Shown: in pieces, positions 1-8,989 of the stretch
How positions within the stretch are numbered: the first letter of the stretch is position 1
Layout of the letters: each line of letters opens with the position of its first letter
Source of the DNA: Roseococcus pinisoli
GTDB lineage: Bacteria > Pseudomonadota > Alphaproteobacteria > Acetobacterales > Acetobacteraceae
Reading direction: 5' to 3'
Length of the DNA stretch: 64,000 nt
NCBI RefSeq assembly: GCF_018413645.1
Contig: NZ_JAHCDA010000002.1
Location: forward strand, 434,001 to 498,000
Notes under the pieces: model-generated
Told to the model about the DNA's origin: nothing
What the model saw: only the letters and a program-made list of their open reading frames with translations
Database searches by the model: none
Translations under genes and position numbers: made by a program

Positions 1-987
1 TTCGCCCCGGCCGTCCTCCGTGCGCAGGAGCGTGTGGTCAGCCTTTATTCGGCGCGTCACTACGACGCCGATAAGCTGGTCAACGAGGCCTTCACCCGCG
101 CCACGGGCATCCGGGTCCGGGTGATCGAGGCCAATGCGGACCAGCTCCTGGAGCGCATCCGCGCCGAGGGCGCCAACAGCCCGGCCGACGTCTTCATGAC
201 CGTGGATGCGAGCCGCCTCAGCCGCGCCGTGGAGCTCGGCCTGACGCAGCCCCATGGCGTGCCCGTGATCGACAGCCGCGTCCCCGCGAGCCTGCGCGAG
301 CCGGGCGGCCATTGGTTCTCGGTCTCCCGCCGCGCGCGCGTCCTCATGTACGACAAGGCCAAGGGCCCGCCGGCCGGCCTCGCGCGCTACGAGGACCTGT
401 CGAACGATCGCTATAAGGGGCAGATCGCTGTCCGCTCCTCGGGCAACGGGTACAACGTGGCCCTGGCCGCCAGCTTCCTGGCCGCGAACGGGGCCGAGGC
501 GACGGAGGCCTGGGCGCGCGGAATCGCGGCGAACCTCGCCCGTCCGCCCGCCGGCGGCGACCGCGACCAGATCCGCGCCATCATGGCCGGGCAGGGGACC
601 ATCGCGATCTCCAACACCTACTACCTCGGCCTGATGTCGGTCTCGCCGCAGGCGGATGTGCGGGAGATGGCCGAGCGAGTCGGCGTGATCTTCCCGAACC
701 AGGCCGCCGGTGACCGCGGCACGCATGTGAACATCTCGGGCGCGGCGATGATCAAGACCTCGCCCAACACGGCCGAGGCGCGCGCCTTCCTGGAGTTCCT
801 GACGGGAGCCGAGGCGCAGAAGACCTTCGGTCTCGTGAACATGGAATATCCGGTTGTCCCGGATTCGGACGTGCCGCCCTTCCTGACGGCGCTGGGTGAC
901 TTCCGGCAGGAGGCCCCCGACGGGCCGAAGATGCTCGCCAATGCCCCCGAGGCGCTTCGCCTCATGCAGCGCGCCGGCTGGCGCTGA
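1..987 (+). CDS. Ferric iron ABC transporter substrate-binding protein (5' truncated)
   Basis: Periplasmic binding protein of the FbpA/FutA class, which captures ferric iron for an inner-membrane permease. The reading frame is open at the window edge. Its first visible residues, ending in LRAQ before ERVVSLYSARHYDAD, look like the end of a secretion signal, so only the leader start is missing and 328 residues are visible. VSLYSARHYDAD is the usual first beta strand of this family, and the ISNTYYLG segment carries the paired tyrosines that bind iron. Bfd and bacterioferritin follow on the same strand, and an FbpB-type permease lies convergent about 0.9 kb away, which supports iron as the substrate. 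The ATPase is not in the window. Confidence 0.88.
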   Translation, partial: FAPAVLRAQERVVSLYSARHYDADKLVNEAFTRATGIRVRVIEANADQLLERIRAEGANSPADVFMTVDASRLSRAVELGLTQPHGVPVIDSRVPASLREPGGHWFSVSRRARVLMYDKAKGPPAGLARYEDLSNDRYKGQIAVRSSGNGYNVALAASFLAANGAEATEAWARGIAANLARPPAGGDRDQIRAIMAGQGTIAISNTYYLGLMSVSPQADVREMAERVGVIFPNQAAGDRGTHVNISGAAMIKTSPNTAEARAFLEFLTGAEAQKTFGLVNMEYPVVPDSDVPPFLTALGDFRQEAPDGPKMLANAPEALRLMQRAGWR

Positions 988-1005
988 CGGAACGAGGCCT
1001 CGAAG

Positions 1006-1185
1006 ATGGTCATCTGCCTGTGCAACGGGATGAGCGACGGTGACGTCCGCACCGCCGCCGCCAATGGCGCTGCCCGACCCAAGGAAGTCTACGAAGGCTG
1101 CGGCTGCCGCGCGCAATGCGGCACCTGCACGGCCACAATCCTGAGCATTCTCCGTGAGATGCCGGGGGACAAGGCCCGCGCCTGA
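1006..1185 (+). CDS. bfd: Bacterioferritin-associated ferredoxin
   Basis: Small [2Fe-2S] ferredoxin of 59 residues that reduces bacterioferritin to release stored iron. Cysteines lie at 4 and 6 (VICLCNG) and at 38 and 41 (QCGTC), the C-x-C/C-x2-C pattern of Bfd_like [2Fe-2S] domains. Two further cysteines at 32 and 34 are not part of the standard ligand set. It begins 18 bases after the iron-binding-protein gene and precedes bfr, so iron uptake, mobilisation and storage are adjacent. The ATG at 1006 is preceded by a purine-rich GAGGCCTCGAAG stretch. Length and cysteine pattern make the family assignment firm. Confidence 0.88.
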   Translation: MVICLCNGMSDGDVRTAAANGAARPKEVYEGCGCRAQCGTCTATILSILREMPGDKARA

Positions 1186-1192
1186 GGCGGGT

Positions 1193-1247
1193 GCGAATCA
1201 GACGCAGAACCATCTGGACCCTGCGAACGACTATCAGTCTGATTCGC
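1193..1247. promoter_or_regulatory. Inverted repeat upstream of bacterioferritin
   Basis: GCGAATCAGAC (1193-1203) recurs as its exact reverse complement GTCTGATTCGC (1237-1247), an 11-bp perfect dyad with a 33-base spacer. An internal near-palindrome, ATCAG-T-CTGAT, sits at 1233-1243. A run of eight T's follows a few bases downstream. It could be a long-loop terminator for bfd or an iron-responsive operator/leader for bfr. The sequence alone does not decide. Confidence 0.5.
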
Positions 1248-1330
1248 GATAAGTCCTTTTTTTTCAGATGCTTGATTTTGGTCCCCGGCTTGTGACATCC
1301 ATGGCGGAACACAAGCCGGAGTGAGCCACC

Positions 1331-1825
1331 ATGCCCAAGGGCGATCCCAAGGTCATCGAGCATCTGAACACCCAGCTCACGAACGAGCTGACCGCGATCA
1401 ACCAGTACTTCCTGCATGCGCGCATGCTGGACGACTGGGGCGTGACGAAGCTCGCCAAGCACGAGATGGCCGAGAGCATCGAGGAGATGAAGCACGCCGA
1501 CGAGCTCATCAAGCGCATCCTCTATCTCAACGGCCTCCCCAACGTTCAGCGCCTCAACCCGATCCTGATCGGGCAGAACGTGAAGGAGGTCCTGGAATGC
1601 GACCTCAAGCTCGAGCAGAAGGCGATCGACGATCTGCGCGAAGGCATCGCCTATTCGGAAGGCGTGCGCGACTTCGTCAGTCGTGACCTGCTGAAGTCCA
1701 TCCTCGCCAATGAGGAGGAGCACCAGGACTTCCTGGAGACCCAGTTCGACATGATCGAGCAGATGGGGCTTCCGAACTACATCCAGCTCAACAGCGCCGC
1801 GGCGCCCGAGCAGCATCAGGACTGA
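1331..1825 (+). CDS. bfr: Bacterioferritin
   Basis: Heme-containing 24-mer ferritin that oxidises and stores iron in the cytoplasm. The protein has 164 residues, close to E. coli Bfr with an offset of one. The dinuclear ferroxidase ligands are all present (Glu19, Glu52, His55, Glu95, Glu128, His131), and Met53, the residue that coordinates heme between subunits, is retained in EEMKHADELI. NQYFLHARM and SRDLLKSILANEEEH are typical Bfr helices. The C-terminal tail is a few residues longer than usual and acidic/polar. It follows bfd after a 145-base gap that contains a long inverted repeat, so it probably has its own promoter. A strong hairpin just downstream separates it from the convergent permease gene. 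Confidence 0.96.
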   Translation: MPKGDPKVIEHLNTQLTNELTAINQYFLHARMLDDWGVTKLAKHEMAESIEEMKHADELIKRILYLNGLPNVQRLNPILIGQNVKEVLECDLKLEQKAIDDLREGIAYSEGVRDFVSRDLLKSILANEEEHQDFLETQFDMIEQMGLPNYIQLNSAAAPEQHQD

Positions 1826-1830
1826 GTTGC

Positions 1831-1891
1831 GAGCGGCCTTCCTCCCACGCCTCAGCCCATGTGGCAGAGGCGTGGGGAAGGGCGGCCGCTC
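1831..1891. terminator. Bidirectional hairpin between convergent bfr and the iron permease gene
   Basis: GAGCGGCC...CCCACGCCTC (1831-1852) pairs with GAGGCGTGGG...GGCCGCTC (1867-1891) around a short loop, with small internal bulges. It fills the whole 64-base gap between two converging genes and overlaps the permease stop codon. A shared terminator is the natural reading. Confidence 0.65.
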
Positions 1892-3539
1892 AGTCCTGCC
1901 GGTGCATGGCCCGCGCCAGCACCGCCACGGGCAATAGTCCGACCAGCAGGATGAGCAGCGCCGAGGTGCTGGCCTCGGACAACCGCTCGTCCGCGGCGAG
2001 GTTGTAGACGCGGACGGCCAGCGTATCGAAGTCGAAAGGCCGGACGATCAGCGTCGCCGGCAGCTCCTTCATCGTGTCCACGAAGACCAGGATCGCTGCT
2101 GTCATGAGCGCGCCGCGCGACAGCGGCAGCTCCACCCGCCAGACCGCACCCCCCGGGCCCGCGCCGAGCGAGCGCGCCGCTGCCTGCAGCGAGGGTTTGA
2201 GCCGCGCCAGCCCGCTCTCCACCGCCGCCAGCGCCACGCCCAGGAAGCGCACCAGATAGGCGAAGATCAGCGCCGCCACCGTCCCCGACAGCAGCAGGCC
2301 CGAGCTGACGCCGAGATTCGCGCGCAACCAGGCGTCCAGCGCATTGTCCAGCAGGCCGAAGGGCACCAGCGTGCCCACCGCGATCACTGAGCCCGGGATC
2401 GCATAGCCCAGCGCCACGGCGCGATTGGCGAACCGGCCCGGCCTGCTCGGGTGCATCCGCACGGCCCAGGCGAGCCAGCAGGCCAGCACCACGGCGATCG
2501 CCGCCGTGATCGCGGCCAGCGTCAGCGAGTTGAGGAGGTAGGAGAGGAACCGGTCGGGCGACAGCGGATCACCGGCTTCGATTGCCAGCCGGAGCATGGT
2601 TCCCGCCGGGATGACAAAGCCGAGGAGCAGCGGCAACGAACAGGCGAGCAGTGCCAGCCCCGCCTTCGCGGGATGAAGGACGATGGGCCGCACCGGCGAC
2701 TGCCGCGTCGTCATCGGATGGAAGCGCCGCCCACCCCGGCTCGCATGCTCGAGCGCCAGCAGCAGCCCCACGCAGAGGAGCAAGGCGGTCGCGAGTTGGG
2801 AGGCCGCGCCTCGGTCCGCCATGGCGAACCAGGCCTCGTAGATGCCGGTGGTGAAGGTGCGCAGGCCGAAATGCTGCACCGTCCCGAAATCGGCCAGGAC
2901 CTCCATCGTCACCAGTGCCACGCCAGCCGCCAGCGCCGGCCGCGCGAGCGGCAGGGCGACGTGCAGGAAGGTGCGCGCGGGCGAGTAGCCGAGTGTGCGC
3001 GACACCTCCACCAGGCAAGTGGACTGCGCGAGGAAAGCCGCGCGGCAAAGGAGATAGACGTAGGGGTAGAGCACCATCGCCATCACCAGCGCGGCGCCGG
3101 GGAGGCTGCGGATCTCCGGGAACCAGTAGCCGCCGTAGGACCAGCCCATGGCGCTGCGCAGCCCGCTCTGCACCGGGCCCGCCACGTCCATCAGCCAGAC
3201 CCAGGCATAGCCGTTGACATAGGCCGGCATGGCGAGCGGCAGCAGCAGCGCCCATTGCAGAATGTTCCGGCCTGGAAAATGGAAGGCGGTCACCAACCAG
3301 GCCGTGATCGCGCCGGCGCTGCCCGCCATCAGCGCGACAAGCACGGCCAGCATTGCCGTGTCGCCCAGCAGCTCCGGAAGCGAGGTCTGCCAGATATGCC
3401 ACCACACCGCGCCCGCCGGCACCATCGCGGCGACCAGCACGGAGGCCAGCGGCAGGCCGATCAGCATCACCCCGGGCCAGGTGAGCCTGACCCAGAGCGG
3501 CGAGCGACGCGACGGCACGGCGGAAGAACCGGCGCTCAT
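1890..3539 (-). CDS. Ferric iron ABC transporter permease (FbpB type)
   Basis: Inner-membrane permease of 549 residues made of two fused binding-protein-dependent transport domains (roughly residues 60-270 and 335-545), the arrangement of FbpB/SfuB/HitB iron permeases. About 12 hydrophobic segments are visible. Each half carries an EAA-like loop, for example CLVEVSRTLGYSPARTFLHV in the first and LQAAARSLGAGPGGAVWRV in the second. The ATG of MSAGSSAVPS was chosen: the longer frame would overlap the flavin reductase gene, while this start sits 7 bases after that gene's stop. It is convergent with bfr, and the binding-protein gene at the window start is its likely partner. Confidence 0.87.
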   Translation of the reverse strand: MSAGSSAVPSRRSPLWVRLTWPGVMLIGLPLASVLVAAMVPAGAVWWHIWQTSLPELLGDTAMLAVLVALMAGSAGAITAWLVTAFHFPGRNILQWALLLPLAMPAYVNGYAWVWLMDVAGPVQSGLRSAMGWSYGGYWFPEIRSLPGAALVMAMVLYPYVYLLCRAAFLAQSTCLVEVSRTLGYSPARTFLHVALPLARPALAAGVALVTMEVLADFGTVQHFGLRTFTTGIYEAWFAMADRGAASQLATALLLCVGLLLALEHASRGGRRFHPMTTRQSPVRPIVLHPAKAGLALLACSLPLLLGFVIPAGTMLRLAIEAGDPLSPDRFLSYLLNSLTLAAITAAIAVVLACWLAWAVRMHPSRPGRFANRAVALGYAIPGSVIAVGTLVPFGLLDNALDAWLRANLGVSSGLLLSGTVAALIFAYLVRFLGVALAAVESGLARLKPSLQAAARSLGAGPGGAVWRVELPLSRGALMTAAILVFVDTMKELPATLIVRPFDFDTLAVRVYNLAADERLSEASTSALLILLVGLLPVAVLARAMHRQD

Positions 3540-3546
3540 CAGGAGA

Positions 3547-4182
3547 TCAGCTCTTCTTCTTGGCTTCCCAGTCGGCGACGCTGATGCGTGGCATTTCCAC
3601 CCGGTCGCGCGTCGAGGTGTACCAGCCGCGGCCATGCATGCGGCCCACGAGGTCGAGCTTCGGCGTGTCGATGTAGTTCTTGGCCGGGTCCATCACCGCC
3701 TCGTCGCGCACATGCATCGCCAGCACCTTGCCGAGGACGATGGTGTGATGGCCGACGGGAATGAGCTGGAAGGTCTCGCATTCCATGGCGACCGGGCTTT
3801 CGCCGATCCGCGGCACCTTGATCTTGCTGGAGGCGACCTTGGTCAGGCCTGCCTCGTCCAGCTCGTCGATCTCGGCGCCGAAGTCGATCGCCGTCGCGTT
3901 CATCTGCTGCATATGGGACTGCGGCACGAGGCAGACGACGAACTGGCCGGTGGCCTTGATGTTCGACAGCGTGTCCTTGGTCGTGCCGCCGGGCGTGGGG
4001 CCGATGCCGATGCCCAGCACGACGGGGCTGTCGGTGAAGACGTTGAAGAAGGAGAAGGGCGCGGTGTTCACCACGCCGGCGGCATCCTGGCTCACCACCC
4101 AGGCAATGGGGCGCGGCACCACGGTCGAGACGACGAGCTTGTAGCGCTCGGATGCGGGAAGAGTCTCGAAATCGAAGAACAT
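3547..4182 (-). CDS. Flavin reductase family protein
   Basis: FMN-binding split-barrel protein (211 residues) of the flavin reductase-like family, whose members reduce free flavin or act as the reductase half of two-component monooxygenases. The N-terminal half (RPIAWVVSQDAAGVVNTAPF and SFFNVFTDSPVVLGIGIG) matches the typical flavin-cradling region. The ATG of MFFDFETLP was preferred to a GTG four codons upstream because GAGG lies six bases before it. The gene is followed after 7 bases by the iron permease gene and is probably co-transcribed, so a role as a ferric reductase is possible. No partner oxygenase is nearby. Confidence 0.83.
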   Translation of the reverse strand: MFFDFETLPASERYKLVVSTVVPRPIAWVVSQDAAGVVNTAPFSFFNVFTDSPVVLGIGIGPTPGGTTKDTLSNIKATGQFVVCLVPQSHMQQMNATAIDFGAEIDELDEAGLTKVASSKIKVPRIGESPVAMECETFQLIPVGHHTIVLGKVLAMHVRDEAVMDPAKNYIDTPKLDLVGRMHGRGWYTSTRDRVEMPRISVADWEAKKKS

Positions 4183-4301
4183 CGGTTGCCTCACATTTTG
4201 CCGGGGAAAATTGGCGGCGGGGGCCGGAAGAGTCGAGGGGCCCGATTCACCGGCTCTTAACGTGGACCGCTTAGGACAGAGCCGGAAAAGGAGATAGGTC
4301 C

Positions 4302-6617
4302 ATGCGCTTCTTCCGCGATCTGTCGGTCGGCCGGAAACTGGCCACGAGTGCGGGCCTCGCCGCGCTGCTGCTGGCGGGCCTCGTGCTGCTCGTGACCCTG
4401 GAGAGCCGGCGGGTCAACGAGGAAAACCAGGCCGAGCGCCAGGCTATCGTTGCCCGCACGGCCGCCGATGCCGCGCTGCGCTATGCGGGAGAGGCCTATA
4501 GCGCGCAGCGCGGGGTCCTGCTCGCCAACGACACGGGCCGCCTGCAACGGGACGCGGAATCCATGCGCGAGGGGCTCGATCGGGCCGCGCAATCCGTTCA
4601 GGCCGCGCAACGGGCCGCGACCGCGCCCGCCGCGTCTCAGCCGTTGCAGGCGCTGGCCGCCGAGCTGGCCCGCTTCCGCGCGGGCTTCGACGATACCGCA
4701 GCGGCGCGCATCGAACTTCTCGAGAAGCGCGATCGGAATTTCTTTCCCCACTCCGCTGAATTCGATCAGGTGCTGGAGTCGGTGACCTCGAACCTTCAAT
4801 TCGGTGCGGAGGGCGGCGCGCGGGAGGAGTTGCGCGATGTCCTGAACACCTATGTCGCCGCGGTGAACGAGGTGCGGATCGGCATCCAGCGCTACCTGGC
4901 GACGGAGGATACCGCCTCGGGCGAGCGCGTGCGCCGTGCCGCGGCCCAGGCGCGCGTGCATGCGCGCCGTCTCGCCGCTGCCGCGCCTGACAGCCTGAAG
5001 CAGGAGATGACGCGCCTGACCACGATCGGCCAGCAGCTCACCGACGAGGCCGAGGGGCTGATGGCCATCGCCGAGCGCATCCTCGACATCCGCATGAGCC
5101 GGACGGCACCCATCCGCGAGCGCATCATGGCCAGCTTCGCCGAGGCGACGACCGCGCTGGCCGAGGATGCGAGCCACCGGGCGCAAACCGCCGAGGAAGA
5201 GATGACGACGCTGTCGCGCAGCGTCTGGATCATCGGGGGCGTGGTCGCGCTGATCCAGATCCTCTCGGGCTTTGTCACGGCCCGTGCGATCGGCACGCCG
5301 CTGCGCCGCATCGCGGAGGCCGTGCGCCGCATCGCCGGCGGCGAGACGGCCGAGCCGGTGCCGGACCGTGACCGTCGCGACGAGATCGGCCAGATCGCGA
5401 CCGCGCTGGAGGAGCTGCGCGAGGGTGTCGAAAAGGCCTTCGCGCAACAGCAGATGCTGGAGCAGATGCCGCTGGGCGTCATGATGGCCGACCCCAAGGA
5501 CAATTACCGCATCCGCTACCTCAATCCCGAGGCCAGCCGCCTGATGGGCCTCGTCGAGACGAGCCTGCCCGTGAAGGCCGAGGCCCTGATGGGCCAGAGC
5601 GTGGACATCTTCCACGCCCATCCGCGCCAGCAGCGCGAGATCATGGCCGAGGCCTCCCGCCTGCCGCACCGCGCCCGCTTCCCGTTGGGCGATGAGGTGA
5701 TGGACCTCAACGTCACCGCCATCCGCGACCGGCGCGGTGACTATGTCGCGCCCATGCTGGTCTGGAGCCTCGCCACCTCGCAGTCGCGGCTGGCGGATAA
5801 TTTCGAGCAAGAGATCGGCGGCGTCGTGGATGCGGTGGCGACTGCGGCGGGGCAGATGCAGCAATCCGCCAACGTGCTCTCCGGCTCGGCCGCAACCTCG
5901 GGCCGGGAGGCGGAGGCGGTGGCCGAGGCGTCGGGCCGCGCGGAGGCGGATGTCCAGGCGGTGGCCGCCAGCGCCGAGGAACTCGCTGCCAGCGTGGCCG
6001 AGATCACGCGTCAGGTGGCAGAAGGGGCCCAGGTGGCGCGCTCGGCGGCCGACGAGGCGCGCGCGACCGACGGGACGGTGCAGGGCCTCGCCCAGGCCGC
6101 GACCCGCATCGGCGACGTGGTGCGCCTCATCAGCGACATCGCTGGGCAGACCAACCTGCTGGCCCTGAACGCCACGATCGAGGCGGCGCGGGCGGGCGAA
6201 GCCGGTAAGGGCTTCGCGGTGGTGGCCAGCGAGGTGAAGAACCTCGCGGCGCAGACCGCCAAGGCGACCGAGGAAATCGCCGCCCAGATCGGCGGCATCC
6301 AGGGCACCACGGAGCAGGCCGTGACGGCGCTGCGTTCGATCAGCCTGACCATCGAGCGGATGAACGAGGTCACGACCGCCATCGCCGCGGCCGTGGAAGA
6401 ACAGGGCTCGGCGACGCGCGAGATCGCCCGCAGCGCGGCCCTGGTCGCCGAGGGGACCGGCGCCGTCACGCGGCGCATCAATGACGTGCGCAGCGCTTCG
6501 GGTGAGACGGGGCGCTCGGCGGGCGAGGTGCTGGTCGCCTCCAACGATCTGGCGCTGCAGGCCGGCGTGCTGCGCGACAAGGCGTCCGAGTTCCTGAAGC
6601 AGGTCCGGGCGCAGTAG
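4302..6617 (+). CDS. Methyl-accepting chemotaxis protein with HAMP and PAS domains
   Basis: Transmembrane chemoreceptor of 771 residues. Order of parts: TM1 (about 12-33), an extracytoplasmic helical sensor region (about 35-300), TM2 (about 306-331, [17 protein letters not shown]), HAMP, a PAS-like domain (about 383-493) beginning [18 protein letters not shown], then the signalling hairpin. The hairpin tip ([20 protein letters not shown], about 614-633) is the highly conserved CheA/CheW contact region. An intracellular PAS domain between HAMP and hairpin is unusual for classical receptors and suggests sensing of an internal signal such as redox state or a small ligand. AGGAG precedes the ATG. 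No che genes are adjacent, so it is an orphan receptor feeding a remote array. Confidence 0.93.
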   Translation: MRFFRDLSVGRKLATSAGLAALLLAGLVLLVTLESRRVNEENQAERQAIVARTAADAALRYAGEAYSAQRGVLLANDTGRLQRDAESMREGLDRAAQSVQAAQRAATAPAASQPLQALAAELARFRAGFDDTAAARIELLEKRDRNFFPHSAEFDQVLESVTSNLQFGAEGGAREELRDVLNTYVAAVNEVRIGIQRYLATEDTASGERVRRAAAQARVHARRLAAAAPDSLKQEMTRLTTIGQQLTDEAEGLMAIAERILDIRMSRTAPIRERIMASFAEATTALAEDASHRAQTAEEEMTTLSRSVWIIGGVVALIQILSGFVTARAIGTPLRRIAEAVRRIAGGETAEPVPDRDRRDEIGQIATALEELREGVEKAFAQQQMLEQMPLGVMMADPKDNYRIRYLNPEASRLMGLVETSLPVKAEALMGQSVDIFHAHPRQQREIMAEASRLPHRARFPLGDEVMDLNVTAIRDRRGDYVAPMLVWSLATSQSRLADNFEQEIGGVVDAVATAAGQMQQSANVLSGSAATSGREAEAVAEASGRAEADVQAVAASAEELAASVAEITRQVAEGAQVARSAADEARATDGTVQGLAQAATRIGDVVRLISDIAGQTNLLALNATIEAARAGEAGKGFAVVASEVKNLAAQTAKATEEIAAQIGGIQGTTEQAVTALRSISLTIERMNEVTTAIAAAVEEQGSATREIARSAALVAEGTGAVTRRINDVRSASGETGRSAGEVLVASNDLALQAGVLRDKASEFLKQVRAQ

Positions 6618-6641
6618 CGCGGCGTGCCGCCGGCCTGGGGA

Positions 6642-7601
6642 TCAGATCCTCAGGCCGAGCCGCGTGACCCGCGCCTCCTCCTCGTCGGCCGAATGGGCGA
6701 TGAAGCGGCCGTAGTCGGCGCTGTTGAGATATTCCAGCGGCTGGTCGAGCCGCTCGAGCGTCGCGAGATGGGCCGGATCATGTGCGGCAATGCGGAAGCC
6801 GTCATGCAGCCGCTGGACGGTCTCCGGGTCCATGCCGAGAGGACCCACGACGCCGTAGGGCGAGGTCACCACCATGCCGGGATAGCCCAGCTCGATGAGG
6901 GTCGGGACCTCCGGTAGCTTGGGCGATCGGTTGCGAACCCAGACATTGAGCGCGCGCAGCTTGCCCTCCGCAATGATCTGCAGCGCGCCGGAGCCGCAGG
7001 CCATCGCCTCGATGTGCCCACCCAGCAGGTTCGGCGTCCCGTCGCTCTCGCCGCGGAAGGGAACATGGGTGAGCTGGATGCCCTCCTTTTCCGCCAGGTC
7101 GATATTGGTCAGGTGGGGCGTGCCGTTCGCACCGGTGTTCCCGATGCGGATGGCGTTGGGCCGGGCGCGCGCATCCGCCACGAAATCCGCCCAGCTTCGA
7201 TAGGGGCTCTCGGCGCGGACGACGATCATGAAGAGGTAGCCCGTCAGATGGATGATGGGCGTGAAATCGGTGCGCGGGTTGAAGGCCATGCGTTGCATGA
7301 GGGGAAGGCGGATGGCCGGCAGCGAGAGCTGCGCCAGCGTGTAGCCGTCCGGCCGTGCGCCGCGCATGTTCGCGGCGGGCAATGTGCCGCCGCCGCCCGG
7401 CCGGTTCTCGATGATCACCTGCTGGCCGAAGGCCCGCGTGGCCGCCTCGGCGAAGCTTCGCATCTGCACGTCGGTGGCACCGCCGGGCGGGAAGGAGATC
7501 TGGATGGTGATCGGCCGGTTCGGAAAGGACTGGGCCCGGGCGAAAGCGGGCAGCAGCGCGGGCGCGGCAAGGCCACCCGCCAGGATCTGGCGTCTTTTCA
7601 T
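6642..7601 (-). CDS. Tripartite tricarboxylate transporter substrate-binding protein (Bug family)
   Basis: Periplasmic solute receptor of 319 residues in the Bug/TctC family. A signal peptide with twin arginines (MKRRQILAGGLAAPALLPAF) precedes FPNRPITIQISFPPGGATD, the standard first strand and carboxylate-binding loop. RPGGGGTLPAANM is the second family signature. It stands alone with no TctA/TctB partner beside it, as is common for Bug proteins in alpha- and betaproteobacteria, where a remote TTT permease is presumed to serve several receptors. GGGAGAG precedes the ATG. The ligand cannot be read from sequence but is expected to be a small carboxylic acid or related compound. Confidence 0.9.
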   Translation of the reverse strand: MKRRQILAGGLAAPALLPAFARAQSFPNRPITIQISFPPGGATDVQMRSFAEAATRAFGQQVIIENRPGGGGTLPAANMRGARPDGYTLAQLSLPAIRLPLMQRMAFNPRTDFTPIIHLTGYLFMIVVRAESPYRSWADFVADARARPNAIRIGNTGANGTPHLTNIDLAEKEGIQLTHVPFRGESDGTPNLLGGHIEAMACGSGALQIIAEGKLRALNVWVRNRSPKLPEVPTLIELGYPGMVVTSPYGVVGPLGMDPETVQRLHDGFRIAAHDPAHLATLERLDQPLEYLNSADYGRFIAHSADEEEARVTRLGLRI

Positions 7602-7668
7602 GTTTCTCTCCCTGTAGCCTGCCCAGCCTAACAGGGCCGGGCCATGGGCGGGGGAGAGAAAGCCTCGT

Positions 7669-8004
7669 TCAGGTCCCGCGCAGGGCGCGCGGCGCGCTCA
7701 CGGAGCACCGAAGGCGGGTCATCTCGGCCAACAGTGCGGCGGCCTCGGCATGGCGAGGCATGCCCGGCCTGAATTCCCCCGCGCGGATGCGCGCGGCGAA
7801 GGTTGCCGCATCGCCGGCGAGTGTCCGGAGGCGCGCCTCGGCCGGTGCCGGATCGGCCGCCGTGGCACGGGAGGCGATGGCGATGGCATTGGCCGCCATC
7901 CTCGCCTCGTAATGCAGCGCTGGCGGCAAGGCGGGGAGCAGCTTCTCCAGCAGCGCCTCGCGCGCGGTGGCGAGAAGGTCGGTCGCGTCAGGCGCTTCCA
8001 GCAC
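7669..8004 (-). CDS. DUF6285 family protein (LvaB-like)
   Basis: Small all-helical protein of 111 residues with a GTG start, overlapping the 3' end of the kinase gene by 17 bases. Its first half, DLLATAREALLEKLLPALPP followed by LHYEARMAANAIAIASR, is the pattern of DUF6285, a family that co-occurs with APH-type kinases and acyl-CoA dehydrogenases. In Pseudomonas putida the levulinate operon contains a small protein, LvaB, that is needed for the kinase LvaA; this gene occupies the equivalent context. No catalytic motif is visible, so a kinase-partner role is inferred from position and size. Confidence 0.72.
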   Translation of the reverse strand: MLEAPDATDLLATAREALLEKLLPALPPALHYEARMAANAIAIASRATAADPAPAEARLRTLAGDAATFAARIRAGEFRPGMPRHAEAAALLAEMTRLRCSVSAPRALRGT

Positions 8005-8989
8005 CGAGGGCCTCCACCTGGCGAAGAATGTCGAGCTCCAGCTCGGGGATGATATGGGCGGTCAGCGCCAGCTCCAGCCCGCGCTCCTGGCCGGAAAGGT
8101 GCCGAGCGCCTTGGTCGGCCGCGATGACGGCCCAGCGGATGGTGCCGGCCAGCTCCCAAAAGGGCAGCCGCGCGGGATCGGCGCCGGGCCCATAGCCTTC
8201 CAGCAGTGGGGCGCGCGGGCCGAGACCGCCCGCCTCCAGCGCGAGGTTGCCGAAACGCCAGCAGGGCGCGCAAAGCCAGCCGAGATCGGCATGCGGATCG
8301 CCCCAGGCGGCGAATTCCCAGTCGAGCACGGCGGTGATGGCATGGCCCTGCACCATCAGGTTCCCGGTCCGGAAATCATTGTGGCAGAGGACGGGCGGCA
8401 GCGGGGGCAGGAGGTTCCGCTCAAGGGCCGAGAGGCCCCATTCCAAGACAGGCCGCGGCGTGCCGGCGGCGTCCAGGCGCTCGCGCATCGCGCGGATGAA
8501 CTCGATGCCCGCATCGGCCGGCGGGGTGCCGAGGAAGGCCAGGTCCCCGCGCGGCGGCGCGATGCTGTGAATGCGCGCCATCTCGCGGCCCGCATGGCGG
8601 ACGAGTTCGGCATTGCCACCCATCGCCGCCGCCTGCTTGGCGAGGCGGAAGGCCGTCGCCGTGCCGGCCACGCGGCGCATGACGAAGAAGGGCGCGCCGA
8701 TGATCGTCGCGTCGTCGCAGCAGAAGAGCGGCTCCGGCACCGTCACGCCGGCCGCGAAGACCGCGCGCAGCAGCGCGTATTCCTCGCTGCGCGACAGCGA
8801 GACGGCGAGCGTGGCCGCGTTATCCGTCCGCAGCACCCATTCTTCGGCGCCGCCGCCCCGCGTGACGGAGAGCGCCCAGTTCTGCTGGATCGCGCCGCCT
8901 GAGAGCAGCGACGCCCCGCCGATCTCGACCGCGGCGCCGGCGGCCTGCGACAGCCAGGCGTTCAGCGCCGTGCGGCGGGTCTCATCCAT
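7988..8989 (-). CDS. Phosphotransferase family protein (APH fold, LvaA-like acyl-CoA kinase)
   Basis: Kinase of the aminoglycoside-phosphotransferase fold, 333 residues, similar in type to the APH half of ACAD10/ACAD11 and to LvaA. The catalytic loop HNDFRTGN and the metal-binding DWE of AVLDWEFAAWGDPHADLGWL are intact. In these relatives the substrate is a 4-hydroxyacyl-CoA, phosphorylated so that an acyl-CoA dehydrogenase-like enzyme can eliminate phosphate. The chosen ATG (MDETRRTALN) overlaps the end of the upstream acyl-CoA dehydrogenase gene by 8 bases, which points to translational coupling. An antibiotic-resistance role is unlikely in this context. Confidence 0.85.
   Translation of the reverse strand: MDETRRTALNAWLSQAAGAAVEIGGASLLSGGAIQQNWALSVTRGGGAEEWVLRTDNAATLAVSLSRSEEYALLRAVFAAGVTVPEPLFCCDDATIIGAPFFVMRRVAGTATAFRLAKQAAAMGGNAELVRHAGREMARIHSIAPPRGDLAFLGTPPADAGIEFIRAMRERLDAAGTPRPVLEWGLSALERNLLPPLPPVLCHNDFRTGNLMVQGHAITAVLDWEFAAWGDPHADLGWLCAPCWRFGNLALEAGGLGPRAPLLEGYGPGADPARLPFWELAGTIRWAVIAADQGARHLSGQERGLELALTAHIIPELELDILRQVEALGAGSA

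Noticed and set aside
4257-5864. A 535-codon minus-strand frame opposite the chemoreceptor gene
   Set aside because: No domain is recognisable, the composition is Arg/His/Gly/Leu-rich, and the plus strand encodes an unmistakable methyl-accepting protein.
7988-8989. Aminoglycoside resistance gene
   Set aside because: The APH fold is present, but the gene is embedded in an acyl-CoA dehydrogenase/SDR operon and resembles ACAD10/11-type kinases.
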